A stretch of DNA of 64,000 nt. Source: an uncultured Lachnospiraceae bacterium (GTDB lineage Bacteria > Bacillota > Clostridia > Lachnospirales > Lachnospiraceae). Position 1 is the stretch's first letter. Each line of letters opens with the position of its first letter. This document shows, one piece after another, positions 34,589 through 41,747 of the stretch. The stretch covers positions 1-64,000 of the forward strand of contig CABUPO010000002.1 of NCBI GenBank assembly GCA_902493385.1. The letters are read 5' to 3'. A model generated the notes under the pieces. The model saw only the letters and a program-made list of their open reading frames with translations, was not told the origin of the DNA and did not search any database. Both the position numbers and the translations under genes were made by a program.

Positions 34589-36397
34589 GTGGCTGATGTA
34601 CGCAGGATAGCGCTTGCGGTAATGATTGTGTGTGTGATTATTACTGCGGGAATGCTTGCAGTTTCTGGAGAAGCTGCAGCTAAGGATACGGTGGAAGATT
34701 TTTTGACAAAAGAAGACCTTAAGGATATTGTGCTTGAATTTGAAGAAACAAAGTACACGTTTATTGTAAATGATACGACAGATATCAAAGTTAATACTAA
34801 TCTTTCTGATAAGACGGCAAGGTTTTCATACGGAACAGACAATTCGCTGGCGGTTATTACGGTAAGCGGAAAAGGCGCCGACGGAGCAGAAGTCAGCAGC
34901 AATTACGCAGGAACAACTGTTATCAGTGTTACGGCAGAAGTGGATTACTGTGATAAGGATGGCATGTATGAAGGTACGGAAACTATAACCAAAAAAGCTG
35001 TGGTAGAAGTTATTGGAACGGCAGAACACGTTATAGAAGAGGGAGAAACAGTACAGTTTGATTACCATAAATACAAGGCTTACAGTGGGATGCATTATGT
35101 ACTTACCAATGATGATGCATTTACAATAACTGAAAACGGCCTTCTTACTTCAGTGAAGGCAGGCTCTGTGGCTGTATATCTTGAAGACAACAATACAGGA
35201 AGAAAGGTATACACAGGAAGCGTGCAGGCTAATGCAAGCGGTACATATATATCTGAAACGGTTGTATACAGGGCTGTAGGAAGCTCGCCGTATCTTCTTT
35301 CACTTGTGAATATGACGCGTGGAAATGTGGAATGGAGTTCATCTGATAAAGGCATAGCCAAAGTTAATTCGGGCGGACTGGTAACTCCCATATCGGCAGG
35401 AGAAGTAACTATTACTGCTTCTGTTAAAAAATCCTCGGGAATAGTTATCAGATACAGATGCGAGTTTCACGTTACCAATCCGGTTCTTAATATTTCAAAG
35501 ACCAATATTGCAAAAAATGCATCTATAACGCTTTCGTTGTCAGGAACCAAAGGAAGCGCATTATGGATGTCATCTGATGCCGGAACTGCGGTTGTATATT
35601 CCAATGGCGTATCTATTCCTGCGTCGCCGTCTGCTACCGTACAGGCGTTAAAAATGGGAAATGCCGTAATATCGGTCGCAGTGGATGGAGTTATAAGGAC
35701 ATGTGAGATTACCGTAACTAATCCGCAGTTAAAGAAAAACTTTTATGTGACGGCAAAGGGCACAAAACAGATTATTAATATTACCGGAACTAACGCCCAA
35801 AGCATTATAACGTATACATCATCCAATAAAAAGGTTGCTACGGTAAGCAGTACCGGCGTGGTTAAAACCAAAGGAACCGGATATTCAGCCGTAACAGCGC
35901 ATGTAGACGGAGCGGCGCTTACGGTATCTGTTAATGTAGGAACGAAAAAGGGCGCTAAAGCAGTTCTTAATGCAATGAAAGCAGAGGGTGCAAAATACAG
36001 CCAGGCAAGACGAATGTCAAAGGGCTATTATGACTGTTCTTCACTTGTGTGGAGAGCATACAAGCCTACAGGCATTGTATTCGGCGACAGGAAATATGCT
36101 CCTGTCGCAGCTGACGAGGCGAGATACTGTGTAAACCATAAAAAGACAGTTTCAAGAAAAGCAAGAACAAAGCTTAATAAGCTTCTGCCGGGAGATTTGT
36201 TTTTCTTCAGCGGAGGACGAAACGGCAGATATAAGAACATATATCATGTAGCAATATATATGGGGCAGGAAAGCACAACCTATTATGGAAGCGGATATTC
36301 GTTTGGAAGAATAATACATGCGAGCGGACTAAGAGTCAGTCAGGGATATATGTATAATATAGATAATATATCAGTTATCGGAAGACCTTCAAAATAA
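34589..36397 (+). CDS. Secreted Ig-like (Big_2) repeat / NlpC-P60 peptidoglycan hydrolase
   Basis: A 602-residue exported protein. The N-terminal signal (hydrophobic about residues 7-25, VSGEAAA cleavage-like end) is followed by several bacterial Ig-like repeats, recognised by WSSSDKGIAKVNSGGLVTPISAGEVTITA and SSNKKVATVSSTGVVKTKGTG-type segments. The last ~145 residues are an NlpC/P60 cysteine peptidase with Cys483 (YDCSSL), His553 (YHVAIYMG) and His577 (RIIHASG). It would cut peptide stems in the wall, with the repeats acting as spacer or binding modules. GTG start, two bases after engB, with GGGGG upstream. Its stop is three bases from the stop of the convergent DUF4364 gene. Confidence 0.87.
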   Translation: MADVRRIALAVMIVCVIITAGMLAVSGEAAAKDTVEDFLTKEDLKDIVLEFEETKYTFIVNDTTDIKVNTNLSDKTARFSYGTDNSLAVITVSGKGADGAEVSSNYAGTTVISVTAEVDYCDKDGMYEGTETITKKAVVEVIGTAEHVIEEGETVQFDYHKYKAYSGMHYVLTNDDAFTITENGLLTSVKAGSVAVYLEDNNTGRKVYTGSVQANASGTYISETVVYRAVGSSPYLLSLVNMTRGNVEWSSSDKGIAKVNSGGLVTPISAGEVTITASVKKSSGIVIRYRCEFHVTNPVLNISKTNIAKNASITLSLSGTKGSALWMSSDAGTAVVYSNGVSIPASPSATVQALKMGNAVISVAVDGVIRTCEITVTNPQLKKNFYVTAKGTKQIINITGTNAQSIITYTSSNKKVATVSSTGVVKTKGTGYSAVTAHVDGAALTVSVNVGTKKGAKAVLNAMKAEGAKYSQARRMSKGYYDCSSLVWRAYKPTGIVFGDRKYAPVAADEARYCVNHKKTVSRKARTKLNKLLPGDLFFFSGGRNGRYKNIYHVAIYMGQESTTYYGSGYSFGRIIHASGLRVSQGYMYNIDNISVIGRPSK

Positions 36398-36400
36398 ACG

Positions 36401-36916
36401 TTACATAAGTGATTTGATAAGATATGCATATATGTCAGAATTATTCTTCTCCCAGTTGCTTAAGCATCTTATTGCGGCTTCTTCGGAAGCTACGGTAAGG
36501 TCTAGCGACATAATGGGAGTATCGCGTTCGGTTATTTTGAGGCTGACAAGGTATTCGTTGGTACGAATCCTTGAATAGTCAGAGCTTACTGAGAGCATTT
36601 CGACAATATTGTTGAAATGCTCTTTTAAATACTCTTTTATTTCTGCCTTTATTGCAGGCGGAATCTCATAATGAAAGCAGTCAAGAGTCTGCTTTCCCTC
36701 AGGCGTTATTCTGTAATGAGTGCTTTTATGAGTGGAGACGGACGATATCAGATCTTCGTCTTCAAGCTCTGAAAAAGCTTTCTGTATATTAAAATAATCA
36801 GTGTATCCTTTTTCGAGAATATAGTCTGAGATGACTGCATTTGAAAGAGAAAAGTCTACAATGTCAAGAAAATACAGTATCATTAATTTGAATAACGTCT
36901 GTGGTGTGGATATCAT
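36401..36916 (-). CDS. DUF4364 family winged-helix-like protein
   Basis: A 171-residue protein matching the DUF4364 pattern found throughout Clostridia: PQTLFKLMILYFLDIVDFSLSN, a winged-helix-like helix-turn-helix and wing (about residues 5-75, with YRITPEGKQTLDCF), then a mixed alpha/beta C-terminal half. The fold resembles PadR/MarR-type regulators, so DNA binding is likely but unproven. It lies 12 bases after malic enzyme on the same strand and is probably cotranscribed. No target is known. Confidence 0.75.
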   Translation of the reverse strand: MISTPQTLFKLMILYFLDIVDFSLSNAVISDYILEKGYTDYFNIQKAFSELEDEDLISSVSTHKSTHYRITPEGKQTLDCFHYEIPPAIKAEIKEYLKEHFNNIVEMLSVSSDYSRIRTNEYLVSLKITERDTPIMSLDLTVASEEAAIRCLSNWEKNNSDIYAYLIKSLM

Positions 36917-36928
36917 AACGAGCTCCTT

Positions 36929-38077
36929 TTATTTTTCAATATGGTCCATTACAGCCTTACATACCGCATCTGCCACACGTGGGTCAAACGGCTGCGGCAT
37001 TATATATTCATCATTAATTTCGTCATCGGATACGAGAGCAGCTATGGCTTCTGCCGCTGCAAGCTTCATCTCTTCTGTAATCTGTGTGGCGCGTCCGAGC
37101 AAAGCTCCTTTAAATATTCCTGGAAACGCAACGACGTTGTTAATCTGATTAGGGAAGTCCGAGCGGCCTGTGCCTACAATTCTCGCTCCGGCAGCTTTTG
37201 CTTTGTCAGGCATTATCTCAGGAACCGGATTAGCCATTGCGAACAGTATTGCATCATCATTCATGGAGGCTGCCATTGCCTCGGTGACGATATCAGGAGC
37301 AGATACTCCTACAAATATATCAGCGCCAGATAAAGCGTCGGCAAGCGTTCCGCTTTGTCCTGAAAGGTTAGTGTATTCCATCATTTCACGCTGAACCTTA
37401 TTAAGGTCAGGTGAATTTTTTGAAAGTATTCCTGAAATGTCGCACATCGTTATGTCAGGAAAGCCGTATGTAAGAAGAAGCTTTGTTATTGCAATTCCTG
37501 CGCTTCCTGCTCCGTTGACAACAACGCGGCATTCGTCTTTCTTTTTGCCGGTAACTCTCAGAGCATTGATAATGCCTGCAAGTACAACGATAGCCGTACC
37601 ATGCTGGTCGTCATGGAACACAGGTATATCAAGACGTTTCTTTAATTCTTCTTCAATCTCAAAGCATCTTGGCGCTGAGATGTCTTCCAGATTGATTCCG
37701 CCAAATGCAGGAGCTATGCGTACGATTGTCTCTATAATCTCATTGGTATCCTGGGTATCAAGGCAGATAGGAAATGCGTTGACTCCTCCAAATTCCTTGA
37801 ACAGTACAGCTTTTCCTTCCATAACAGGCATCGCCGCCAAAGGTCCGATGTTGCCCAGGCCGAGTACCGCGCTTCCATCCGAAACGACTGCTATCGTGTT
37901 AGATTTTATAGTATAAGTATAAGCCGCCGAAGGGTCTTTTGCTATAACCTTACAAGGCTCGGCAACTCCCGGAGTGTATGCAATGCCAAGAGCTTCTCTT
38001 GTTTTTACGCTGCATTTTGCTTCTGTGCTTATTTTGCCTTTAAGTTCTTCGTGAAATAAAAGTGGATCATTAGTCAT
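36929..38077 (-). CDS. Malic enzyme (malate dehydrogenase, decarboxylating)
   Basis: A 382-residue short-form malic enzyme converting malate to pyruvate and CO2 with reduction of NAD(P). Seen: IAYTPGVAEPC with the catalytic Tyr, SDGSAVLGLGNIGPLAAMPVMEGK, metal-ligand region FGGINLEDI and HDDQHGTAIV, and the Rossmann motif NGAGSAGIAI. It lacks the phosphotransacetylase-like extension of long malic enzymes. AAAGGAT precedes the ATG, and a TTGATA/TATTAT promoter is located in the repeat upstream. NAD versus NADP preference is not assigned. Confidence 0.92.
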   Translation of the reverse strand: MTNDPLLFHEELKGKISTEAKCSVKTREALGIAYTPGVAEPCKVIAKDPSAAYTYTIKSNTIAVVSDGSAVLGLGNIGPLAAMPVMEGKAVLFKEFGGVNAFPICLDTQDTNEIIETIVRIAPAFGGINLEDISAPRCFEIEEELKKRLDIPVFHDDQHGTAIVVLAGIINALRVTGKKKDECRVVVNGAGSAGIAITKLLLTYGFPDITMCDISGILSKNSPDLNKVQREMMEYTNLSGQSGTLADALSGADIFVGVSAPDIVTEAMAASMNDDAILFAMANPVPEIMPDKAKAAGARIVGTGRSDFPNQINNVVAFPGIFKGALLGRATQITEEMKLAAAEAIAALVSDDEINDEYIMPQPFDPRVADAVCKAVMDHIEK

Positions 38078-38093
38078 ATTTTAGTATCCTTTC

Positions 38094-38156
38094 GTATAAA
38101 ATAAGGTTTTTCTATATATGCTTTTATATAATAGTACGAAAAGCTTTTTTTATCAA
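38094..38156 (+). repeat. 63-bp imperfect direct repeat, left copy
   Basis: Aligns without gaps to 40022-40084 with 52 of 63 identical positions by eye. The best block is TATATAATAG followed after two bases by CGAAAAGC and a T run. The two copies bracket the Fic/toxin-antitoxin segment. This copy includes the leftward malic-enzyme promoter. Confidence 0.7.
38128..38156 (-). promoter_or_regulatory. Promoter of malic enzyme / DUF4364 operon
   Basis: On the minus strand TTGATA (38156-38151), 17-base spacer, TATTAT (38133-38128), about 50 bases upstream of the malic-enzyme ATG. Confidence 0.6.
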
Positions 38157-38232
38157 GCTTTGCTTTGTCAAAAATGAATGCTATAATAATATATATGAAA
38201 TCGACAAAATCAAAATTTTAGAGGCGCTAAAT

Positions 38233-38331
38233 ATGAAAAGATACCCTGTTACTGAAAAAGATAAGGAACTAATAGCACTAGGATTAAAATGTATTGCTGC
38301 CGTTTGCGTGATATTAAAGAGCTTTGTGTAA
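38233..38331 (+). CDS. Possible 32-residue small protein
   Basis: A short ORF with ATG at 38233, GAGG (38221-38224) eight bases upstream and a TTGCTT/TATAAT promoter candidate further up. The peptide has a charged N-terminal half (MKRYPVTEKDKEL) and a hydrophobic C-terminal half (ALGLKCIAAVCVILKSFV) with two cysteines. It is not recognised. It could be a small membrane peptide, a leader, or a remnant of a larger gene in this disturbed region. Confidence 0.3.
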   Translation: MKRYPVTEKDKELIALGLKCIAAVCVILKSFV

Positions 38332-38398
38332 ATTTATAAAATGTTTGTATTTGATTATATATTAAAATAGATTATTATATTCGGAAAGGATAGTCATA

Positions 38399-39004
38399 AT
38401 GGTTTTAGAAAACAAACTTAACATTACAGATTCTGCAGAGCTTGCCAAAATGGAAGAAAAGATAAGCAAGAAAAAAGCGGTTGAATTATTTGAAAGTCAA
38501 TATTTAGATGATTATGAAGCTGGAACATTTAAGATGCTTGCGGCGATTCATAAGTATTTATTTGATGAAATATATGATTTTGCTGGGAAGGTGCGAACTG
38601 TAAATCTTGCAAAAGGTAATTTTAGATTTGCGCCAGTCATGTATTTACAGGCGGCGCTTGAAAATGTTGAGAAGATGCCGCAGGCGACGTTTGATGAAAT
38701 TGTTGAAAAGTATGTGGAGATGAATATTGCACATCCATTTCGGGATGGTAATGGTCGGAGCGCTAGAATATGGCTGGATTTAATTTTGAAAAAAGAATTA
38801 CACATGGTTATCGATTGGAGCGCTGTAGACAAAGAAGACTATCTGTTGGCAATGGAAAGAAGTCCAATTAAAGACATCGAAATAAAGTATATTTTAAAGA
38901 AAGCTTTAACGGATAAGGTTGATGACAGAAAAGTGTATATGAAGGGCATAGATTATAGTTATTATTATGAGGGTTATGTCATATACAAGGCTGAGAATTT
39001 ATAA
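38399..39004 (+). CDS. Fic family protein (putative AMP-transferase)
   Basis: A 201-residue Fic-fold protein. HPFRDGNGR at residues 112-120 is the complete active motif (His112, Asp116, Asn118, Arg120), and YDFAGKVRTVNLAKGNFRFAP is the usual upstream segment with the nucleotide-binding flap. Fic enzymes typically move AMP from ATP to a target Thr or Tyr hydroxyl. The inhibitory S/T-x-x-x-E-G/N helix was not found in either terminus, and no separate antitoxin gene precedes it, so its control is unclear. AAAGGA sits eight bases before the ATG. It lies in a repeat-bracketed accessory segment beside a toxin-antitoxin pair. Confidence 0.88.
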   Translation: MVLENKLNITDSAELAKMEEKISKKKAVELFESQYLDDYEAGTFKMLAAIHKYLFDEIYDFAGKVRTVNLAKGNFRFAPVMYLQAALENVEKMPQATFDEIVEKYVEMNIAHPFRDGNGRSARIWLDLILKKELHMVIDWSAVDKEDYLLAMERSPIKDIEIKYILKKALTDKVDDRKVYMKGIDYSYYYEGYVIYKAENL

Positions 39005-39011
39005 GTGTATA

Positions 39012-39063
39012 CTCCTGCCAGCGGCAGGAGAAATAAAAGAACTGCCGTTGCAAGTCGTTCTTT
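39012..39063. other. Two consecutive hairpins after the Fic gene
   Basis: A perfect 8-bp G+C-rich stem with a three-base loop (CTCCTGCC 39012-39019, GGCAGGAG 39023-39030) is followed by a second inverted repeat (AAAGAAC 39036-39042, GTTCTTT 39057-39063). Neither is followed by a T tract on the plus strand. They could slow RNA decay, end transcription weakly, or be the remains of a mobile repeat. Confidence 0.5.
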
Positions 39064-39089
39064 AGAATAATTTCAAAGGAGAATCGACT

Positions 39090-39227
39090 ATGAGGCAGAA
39101 TTTGATTACAGATGTGAATCCGAATATTATTTATAATCCGAACAGGTCAGCGTGGGTACCGGTTCGGTCTAATTGCAGTTCATTGGCAGTTTGCTTGTAT
39201 ATAAGCAGCCAATCAGGTGTTATATGA
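39090..39227 (+). pseudogene. Gene start fragment, antisense to the toxin's 3' end
   Basis: ATG at 39090 has an excellent AAAGGAG eight bases upstream, and the first ~20 codons (MRQNLITDVNPNIIYNPN) read like a genuine protein N-terminus. The frame then runs antisense into the toxin gene's 3' end (toxin stop at 39131-39133) and stops after 45 codons. The simplest reading is a gene truncated when the toxin-antitoxin segment arrived. It is not recognised; a real 45-residue protein is possible but less likely. Confidence 0.35.
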
Positions 39228-39403
39228 CATTCTCTATATCCGGAATAATTGCCGCTTAAATTATGATCTTTATTTTTTATTGGCAAAGGTTCAGGAATGC
39301 GGAGTGTATCAATCGCCTGCTGCAACAATATCATTTTATAGCCACGCTTTACGCAGATTTTGAAGTCCTTTTTGAATTTGGTGGAGTATCGTATATTGAG
39401 CAT
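39131..39403 (-). CDS. YafQ-family type II toxin (mRNA interferase)
   Basis: A 90-residue RelE/YafQ-fold ribosome-dependent endoribonuclease. All catalytic positions known for E. coli YafQ have counterparts: His47 (KDHNLSG), His60 (ECHI), Asp64 and Trp65 (PDWLLIY), His84 (GTHADLF) and Phe88. It therefore looks active. The gene starts three bases after the antitoxin stop, the usual antitoxin-first order. Its 3' end covers a plus-strand gene fragment. Confidence 0.9.
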   Translation of the reverse strand: MLNIRYSTKFKKDFKICVKRGYKMILLQQAIDTLRIPEPLPIKNKDHNLSGNYSGYRECHITPDWLLIYKQTANELQLDRTGTHADLFGL

Positions 39404-39406
39404 AGG

Positions 39407-39616
39407 CTATTCCTCCGTCAATTCGGTAAACAGAGCTTCTGTGCTGCCGGTAAATAAGGTACCACCGCCATTTTCTAATTCGGCAAATGCTTCCAGGGTT
39501 TCGGCATTTGGTATCTCTTCCGGAACTGCTGCACCTTGTAGATAGGCAATGATATAATACATTTTGCTTTCCGGTATTTGATCAATAAGGCTTTTTGCAA
39601 ATTCACGACTACTCAT
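39407..39616 (-). CDS. Putative antitoxin of the YafQ-type toxin
   Basis: A 69-residue acidic protein directly upstream of the toxin. The C-terminal half (NAETLEAFAELENGGGTLFTGSTEALFTEL) has the form of RelB/DinJ toxin-wrapping tails. The N-terminal half (SSREFAKSLIDQIPESKMYYIIAYLQG) is not the usual ribbon-helix-helix; it looks helical. Two ATGs three codons apart are possible (39625 or 39616); AAGGAA is five and about ten bases upstream respectively. Antitoxin role rests on position and tail, so it is likely rather than certain. Confidence 0.72.
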   Translation of the reverse strand: MSSREFAKSLIDQIPESKMYYIIAYLQGAAVPEEIPNAETLEAFAELENGGGTLFTGSTEALFTELTEE

Positions 39617-39671
39617 AACATACACTTCCTTTCATTGTTGCTATTATATGTAACGGTATATATTTTATTTG

Positions 39672-39887
39672 TTATTCAGTGGTGGCATCAGCAGGAACAT
39701 ATTCGATAATATCACCCGGCTGGCAATTAAGAGCATGGCAAATCTTATCTATAACATCCAGTGAAACAGCCTTGTGAGCTGAAATTTTAGACATTGTAGC
39801 AGATGATATTCCTATTTGTTGACGAAGCTCCTCTTTTGTCATAGAACGACGGTTGAGCGTGTCTAATAATTTATAGTATTTAATCAC
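39672..39887 (-). CDS. XRE-family helix-turn-helix regulator
   Basis: A 71-residue Cro/CI-type DNA-binding protein, essentially one HTH domain (MTKEELRQQIGISSATMSKISAHKAVSLDVIDKICHALNCQPGDIIEYV). The GTG at 39887 is preferred: it has GGGG eight bases upstream and homologues begin IKYYKLLDTLNRR; an ATG at 39938 would add 17 unlikely residues and falls at the promoter. It lies about 50 bases upstream of the antitoxin gene on the same strand and may control it. Confidence 0.85.
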   Translation of the reverse strand: MIKYYKLLDTLNRRSMTKEELRQQIGISSATMSKISAHKAVSLDVIDKICHALNCQPGDIIEYVPADATTE

Positions 39888-39920
39888 TTGATATACCCCG
39901 CTTTCTGTTTTGGTATTTAT

Positions 39921-39948
39921 ATTATAACACATAATCAAATAATGTGAA
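39921..39948 (-). promoter_or_regulatory. Extended -10 promoter of the XRE/toxin-antitoxin unit
   Basis: On the minus strand TTCACA (39948-39943), 16-base spacer ending in TGT, then a perfect TATAAT (39926-39921). The TG two bases before the -10 makes it an extended -10 promoter. Confidence 0.6.
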
Positions 39949-40021
39949 TAAAATCTTTAGAAAAATAAAGAAAAACTTTGCAAAAACAACATATCAAGCG
40001 AAGGACCGATAAAGTCTGTCA

Positions 40022-40084
40022 GTATAAAATAATGTTTTGCTACGCATGCTTCTATATAATAGAGCGAAAAGCGTTTTTTGTCAG
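40022..40084 (+). repeat. 63-bp imperfect direct repeat, right copy
   Basis: Partner of 38094-38156 in the same orientation. The leftward promoter-like elements are kept (CTGACA, 17 bases, TATTAT on the minus strand), although here they would point into the accessory segment. It lies just upstream of the rfbA promoter. Confidence 0.7.
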
Positions 40085-40098
40085 TATGTTACTTTCTG

Positions 40099-40127
40099 TT
40101 GTAAACTGGAAATTTATATGATACAAT
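40099..40127 (+). promoter_or_regulatory. Promoter of the rhamnose-glycan locus
   Basis: TTGTAA (40099-40104), 17-base spacer and TACAAT (40122-40127) preceded by TGA, an extended -10. It is about 55 bases upstream of rfbA. Confidence 0.65.
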
Positions 40128-40182
40128 ACTATAGATTATGAGTATTCCTATACGAGAAATTTATTCAGGAGGAGATGTATAT

Positions 40183-41061
40183 ATGAAGGGCATTATTCTT
40201 GCAGGCGGTTCGGGAACAAGATTATATCCGCTTACTATGGTGACGTCAAAGCAGCTTTTGCCGGTATACGACAAGCCTATGATATATTATCCGCTTTCAA
40301 CGCTTATGCTGGCAGGTATAAGAGATATACTTATTATATCAACGCCAACGGATTTGCCTGCATTTGAAAGATTGCTGGGAGATGGATCGAAATATGGTAT
40401 AAACCTGAGCTACAGGGAGCAGCCGTCGCCTGACGGGCTTGCACAGGCATTTATTATCGGAGAAGATTTTATAGACGGTGATTCCTGCGCGATGGTGCTT
40501 GGTGATAATATTTTTTACGGTAACGGGCTTAAAAAGCACCTTAGGGAAGCTGCGGAAAGACAGACTGGAGCTACCGTATTCGGTTATTATGTTGAGGATC
40601 CTGAAAGATTCGGTATAGTTGAATTTGATAAGAACGGCAAGGCTGTTTCGATTGAAGAAAAGCCTGAGAATCCTAAATCTAACTACTGTGTTACAGGATT
40701 GTATTTTTATGACAACAGAGTATGCGAGTTTGCAAAGAAGGTTAAGCCTTCAGCCAGAGGAGAGCTTGAAATTACAGATCTTAATAAGATGTATCTTGAG
40801 GAGGGAACTCTCAATGTCGTAACTTTGGGACGAGGCAATGCATGGCTTGATACAGGTACTATCGACGCGCTTTCAGAAGCTTCGGAGTTCGTTAAGGTTA
40901 TAGAGAACAGACAGGGAATTAAGGTTTCTGCTATTGAAGAAATTGCATATATTAATGGCTGGATTAATAAGGAGCAGCTCCTTGGTTCGGCTTCTATGTA
41001 CGGAAAATCTTCATATGGAGCGCACCTTAAGAAAGTGGCGGAAGGAAAATACAGATATTAG
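40183..41061 (+). CDS. rfbA: Glucose-1-phosphate thymidylyltransferase
   Basis: A 292-residue nucleotidyltransferase making dTDP-glucose from dTTP and glucose-1-phosphate, the first step of dTDP-L-rhamnose synthesis. Seen: MKGIILAGGSGTRLYPLT, SKQLLPVYDKPMIYYPLS, VLGDNIFYG, EEKPENPKSNYCVTGLYFYD and RGNAWLDTGT. The ATG at 40183 follows AGGAGGAG and is where homology begins; an ATG at 40138 would add 15 unrelated residues. It opens an rfbA-rfbC-rfbB run. Confidence 0.96.
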   Translation: MKGIILAGGSGTRLYPLTMVTSKQLLPVYDKPMIYYPLSTLMLAGIRDILIISTPTDLPAFERLLGDGSKYGINLSYREQPSPDGLAQAFIIGEDFIDGDSCAMVLGDNIFYGNGLKKHLREAAERQTGATVFGYYVEDPERFGIVEFDKNGKAVSIEEKPENPKSNYCVTGLYFYDNRVCEFAKKVKPSARGELEITDLNKMYLEEGTLNVVTLGRGNAWLDTGTIDALSEASEFVKVIENRQGIKVSAIEEIAYINGWINKEQLLGSASMYGKSSYGAHLKKVAEGKYRY

Positions 41062-41075
41062 TCGGAGGTATAACT

Positions 41076-41642
41076 ATGGAAGTAATTGATACAGCCGTTG
41101 AAGGCGTAAAGATTTTGAAACCACAGGTATTTGGAGATAAGAGAGGGTGGTTCATGGAAAGCTGGTCCAAAAAGAAGATGGAGGACGCAGGCCTTTTCTA
41201 TGATTTTGTTCAGGACAACCAGTCGTTTTCGTCAGTAAAGGGAACCATTAGAGGAATCCATTTTCAATATGCACAGGACGCACAGGCAAAGCTTGTACGC
41301 TGCGTAAGAGGCGCTGTGCTTGATGTTGCGGTAGACCTTAGAAAGGGTTCTCCGACATATAAGAAGTGGGTTGCAGTAGAGCTTACTCCTGATAATTTTA
41401 ACCAGCTTTTGATTCCAAGAGGATGCGGACACGGCTTCCTTACGCTTACTGATGATGTTGAATTTGTATATAAGGAAGATAACCTGTATGCACCGAAGGC
41501 CGACAGGAATATAATCTGGAACGACCCTGATATCGGAATTGACTGGGGTATAGATAATCCGATACTTTCTGATAAGGATGCTGCGGCGCCAAGGCTGTCG
41601 GATGTAGAAAACGACGAGTCATATATTAATTTTGTGTATTAA
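41076..41642 (+). CDS. rfbC: dTDP-4-dehydrorhamnose 3,5-epimerase
   Basis: A 188-residue cupin-fold epimerase, third step of the dTDP-L-rhamnose pathway. Seen: VKGTIRGIHFQ with the catalytic His and neighbouring Arg, LDVAVDLRKGSPTY, LLIPRGCGHGF and VEFVYKEDNLY with the conserved Tyr. Fourteen bases after rfbA with GGAGG. Length fits the family. Confidence 0.95.
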   Translation: MEVIDTAVEGVKILKPQVFGDKRGWFMESWSKKKMEDAGLFYDFVQDNQSFSSVKGTIRGIHFQYAQDAQAKLVRCVRGAVLDVAVDLRKGSPTYKKWVAVELTPDNFNQLLIPRGCGHGFLTLTDDVEFVYKEDNLYAPKADRNIIWNDPDIGIDWGIDNPILSDKDAAAPRLSDVENDESYINFVY

Positions 41643-41747
41643 TAACCGGTCAAATACCTTGCGGCATTCGCCAGATGGACATGTCTGCATGTCTGCTTTG
41701 CTCATTGCCTGCGGGAATAAAGATATAGAATATGGAGGAAAAAACTC

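Larger units (their letters stand above)
38078..38398. other. 321-bp gap between malic enzyme and the Fic gene
   Basis: AT-rich divergent intergenic region. It holds the leftward malic-enzyme promoter inside one copy of a 63-bp repeat, a possible rightward promoter (TTGCTT 38160-38165, 16 bases, TATAAT 38182-38187), a 32-codon ORF with its own GAGG, and a possible Fic promoter TTGATT/TATTAT (38351-38378). No RNA gene or transposon end was recognised. Confidence 0.6.

Noticed and set aside
37437..37916. 159-codon plus-strand ORF antisense to malic enzyme
   Set aside because: The minus-strand frame has all malic-enzyme motifs; the plus frame has none.
38094..40084. Complete transposon or integrative element
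   Set aside because: No transposase, integrase or terminal inverted repeats were found; the bracketing repeats are direct and imperfect.
41643..41747. Regulatory RNA structure before rfbB
   Set aside because: Some short self-complementary words (GACATGTC) occur, but no stable stem, T run or known pattern could be drawn.
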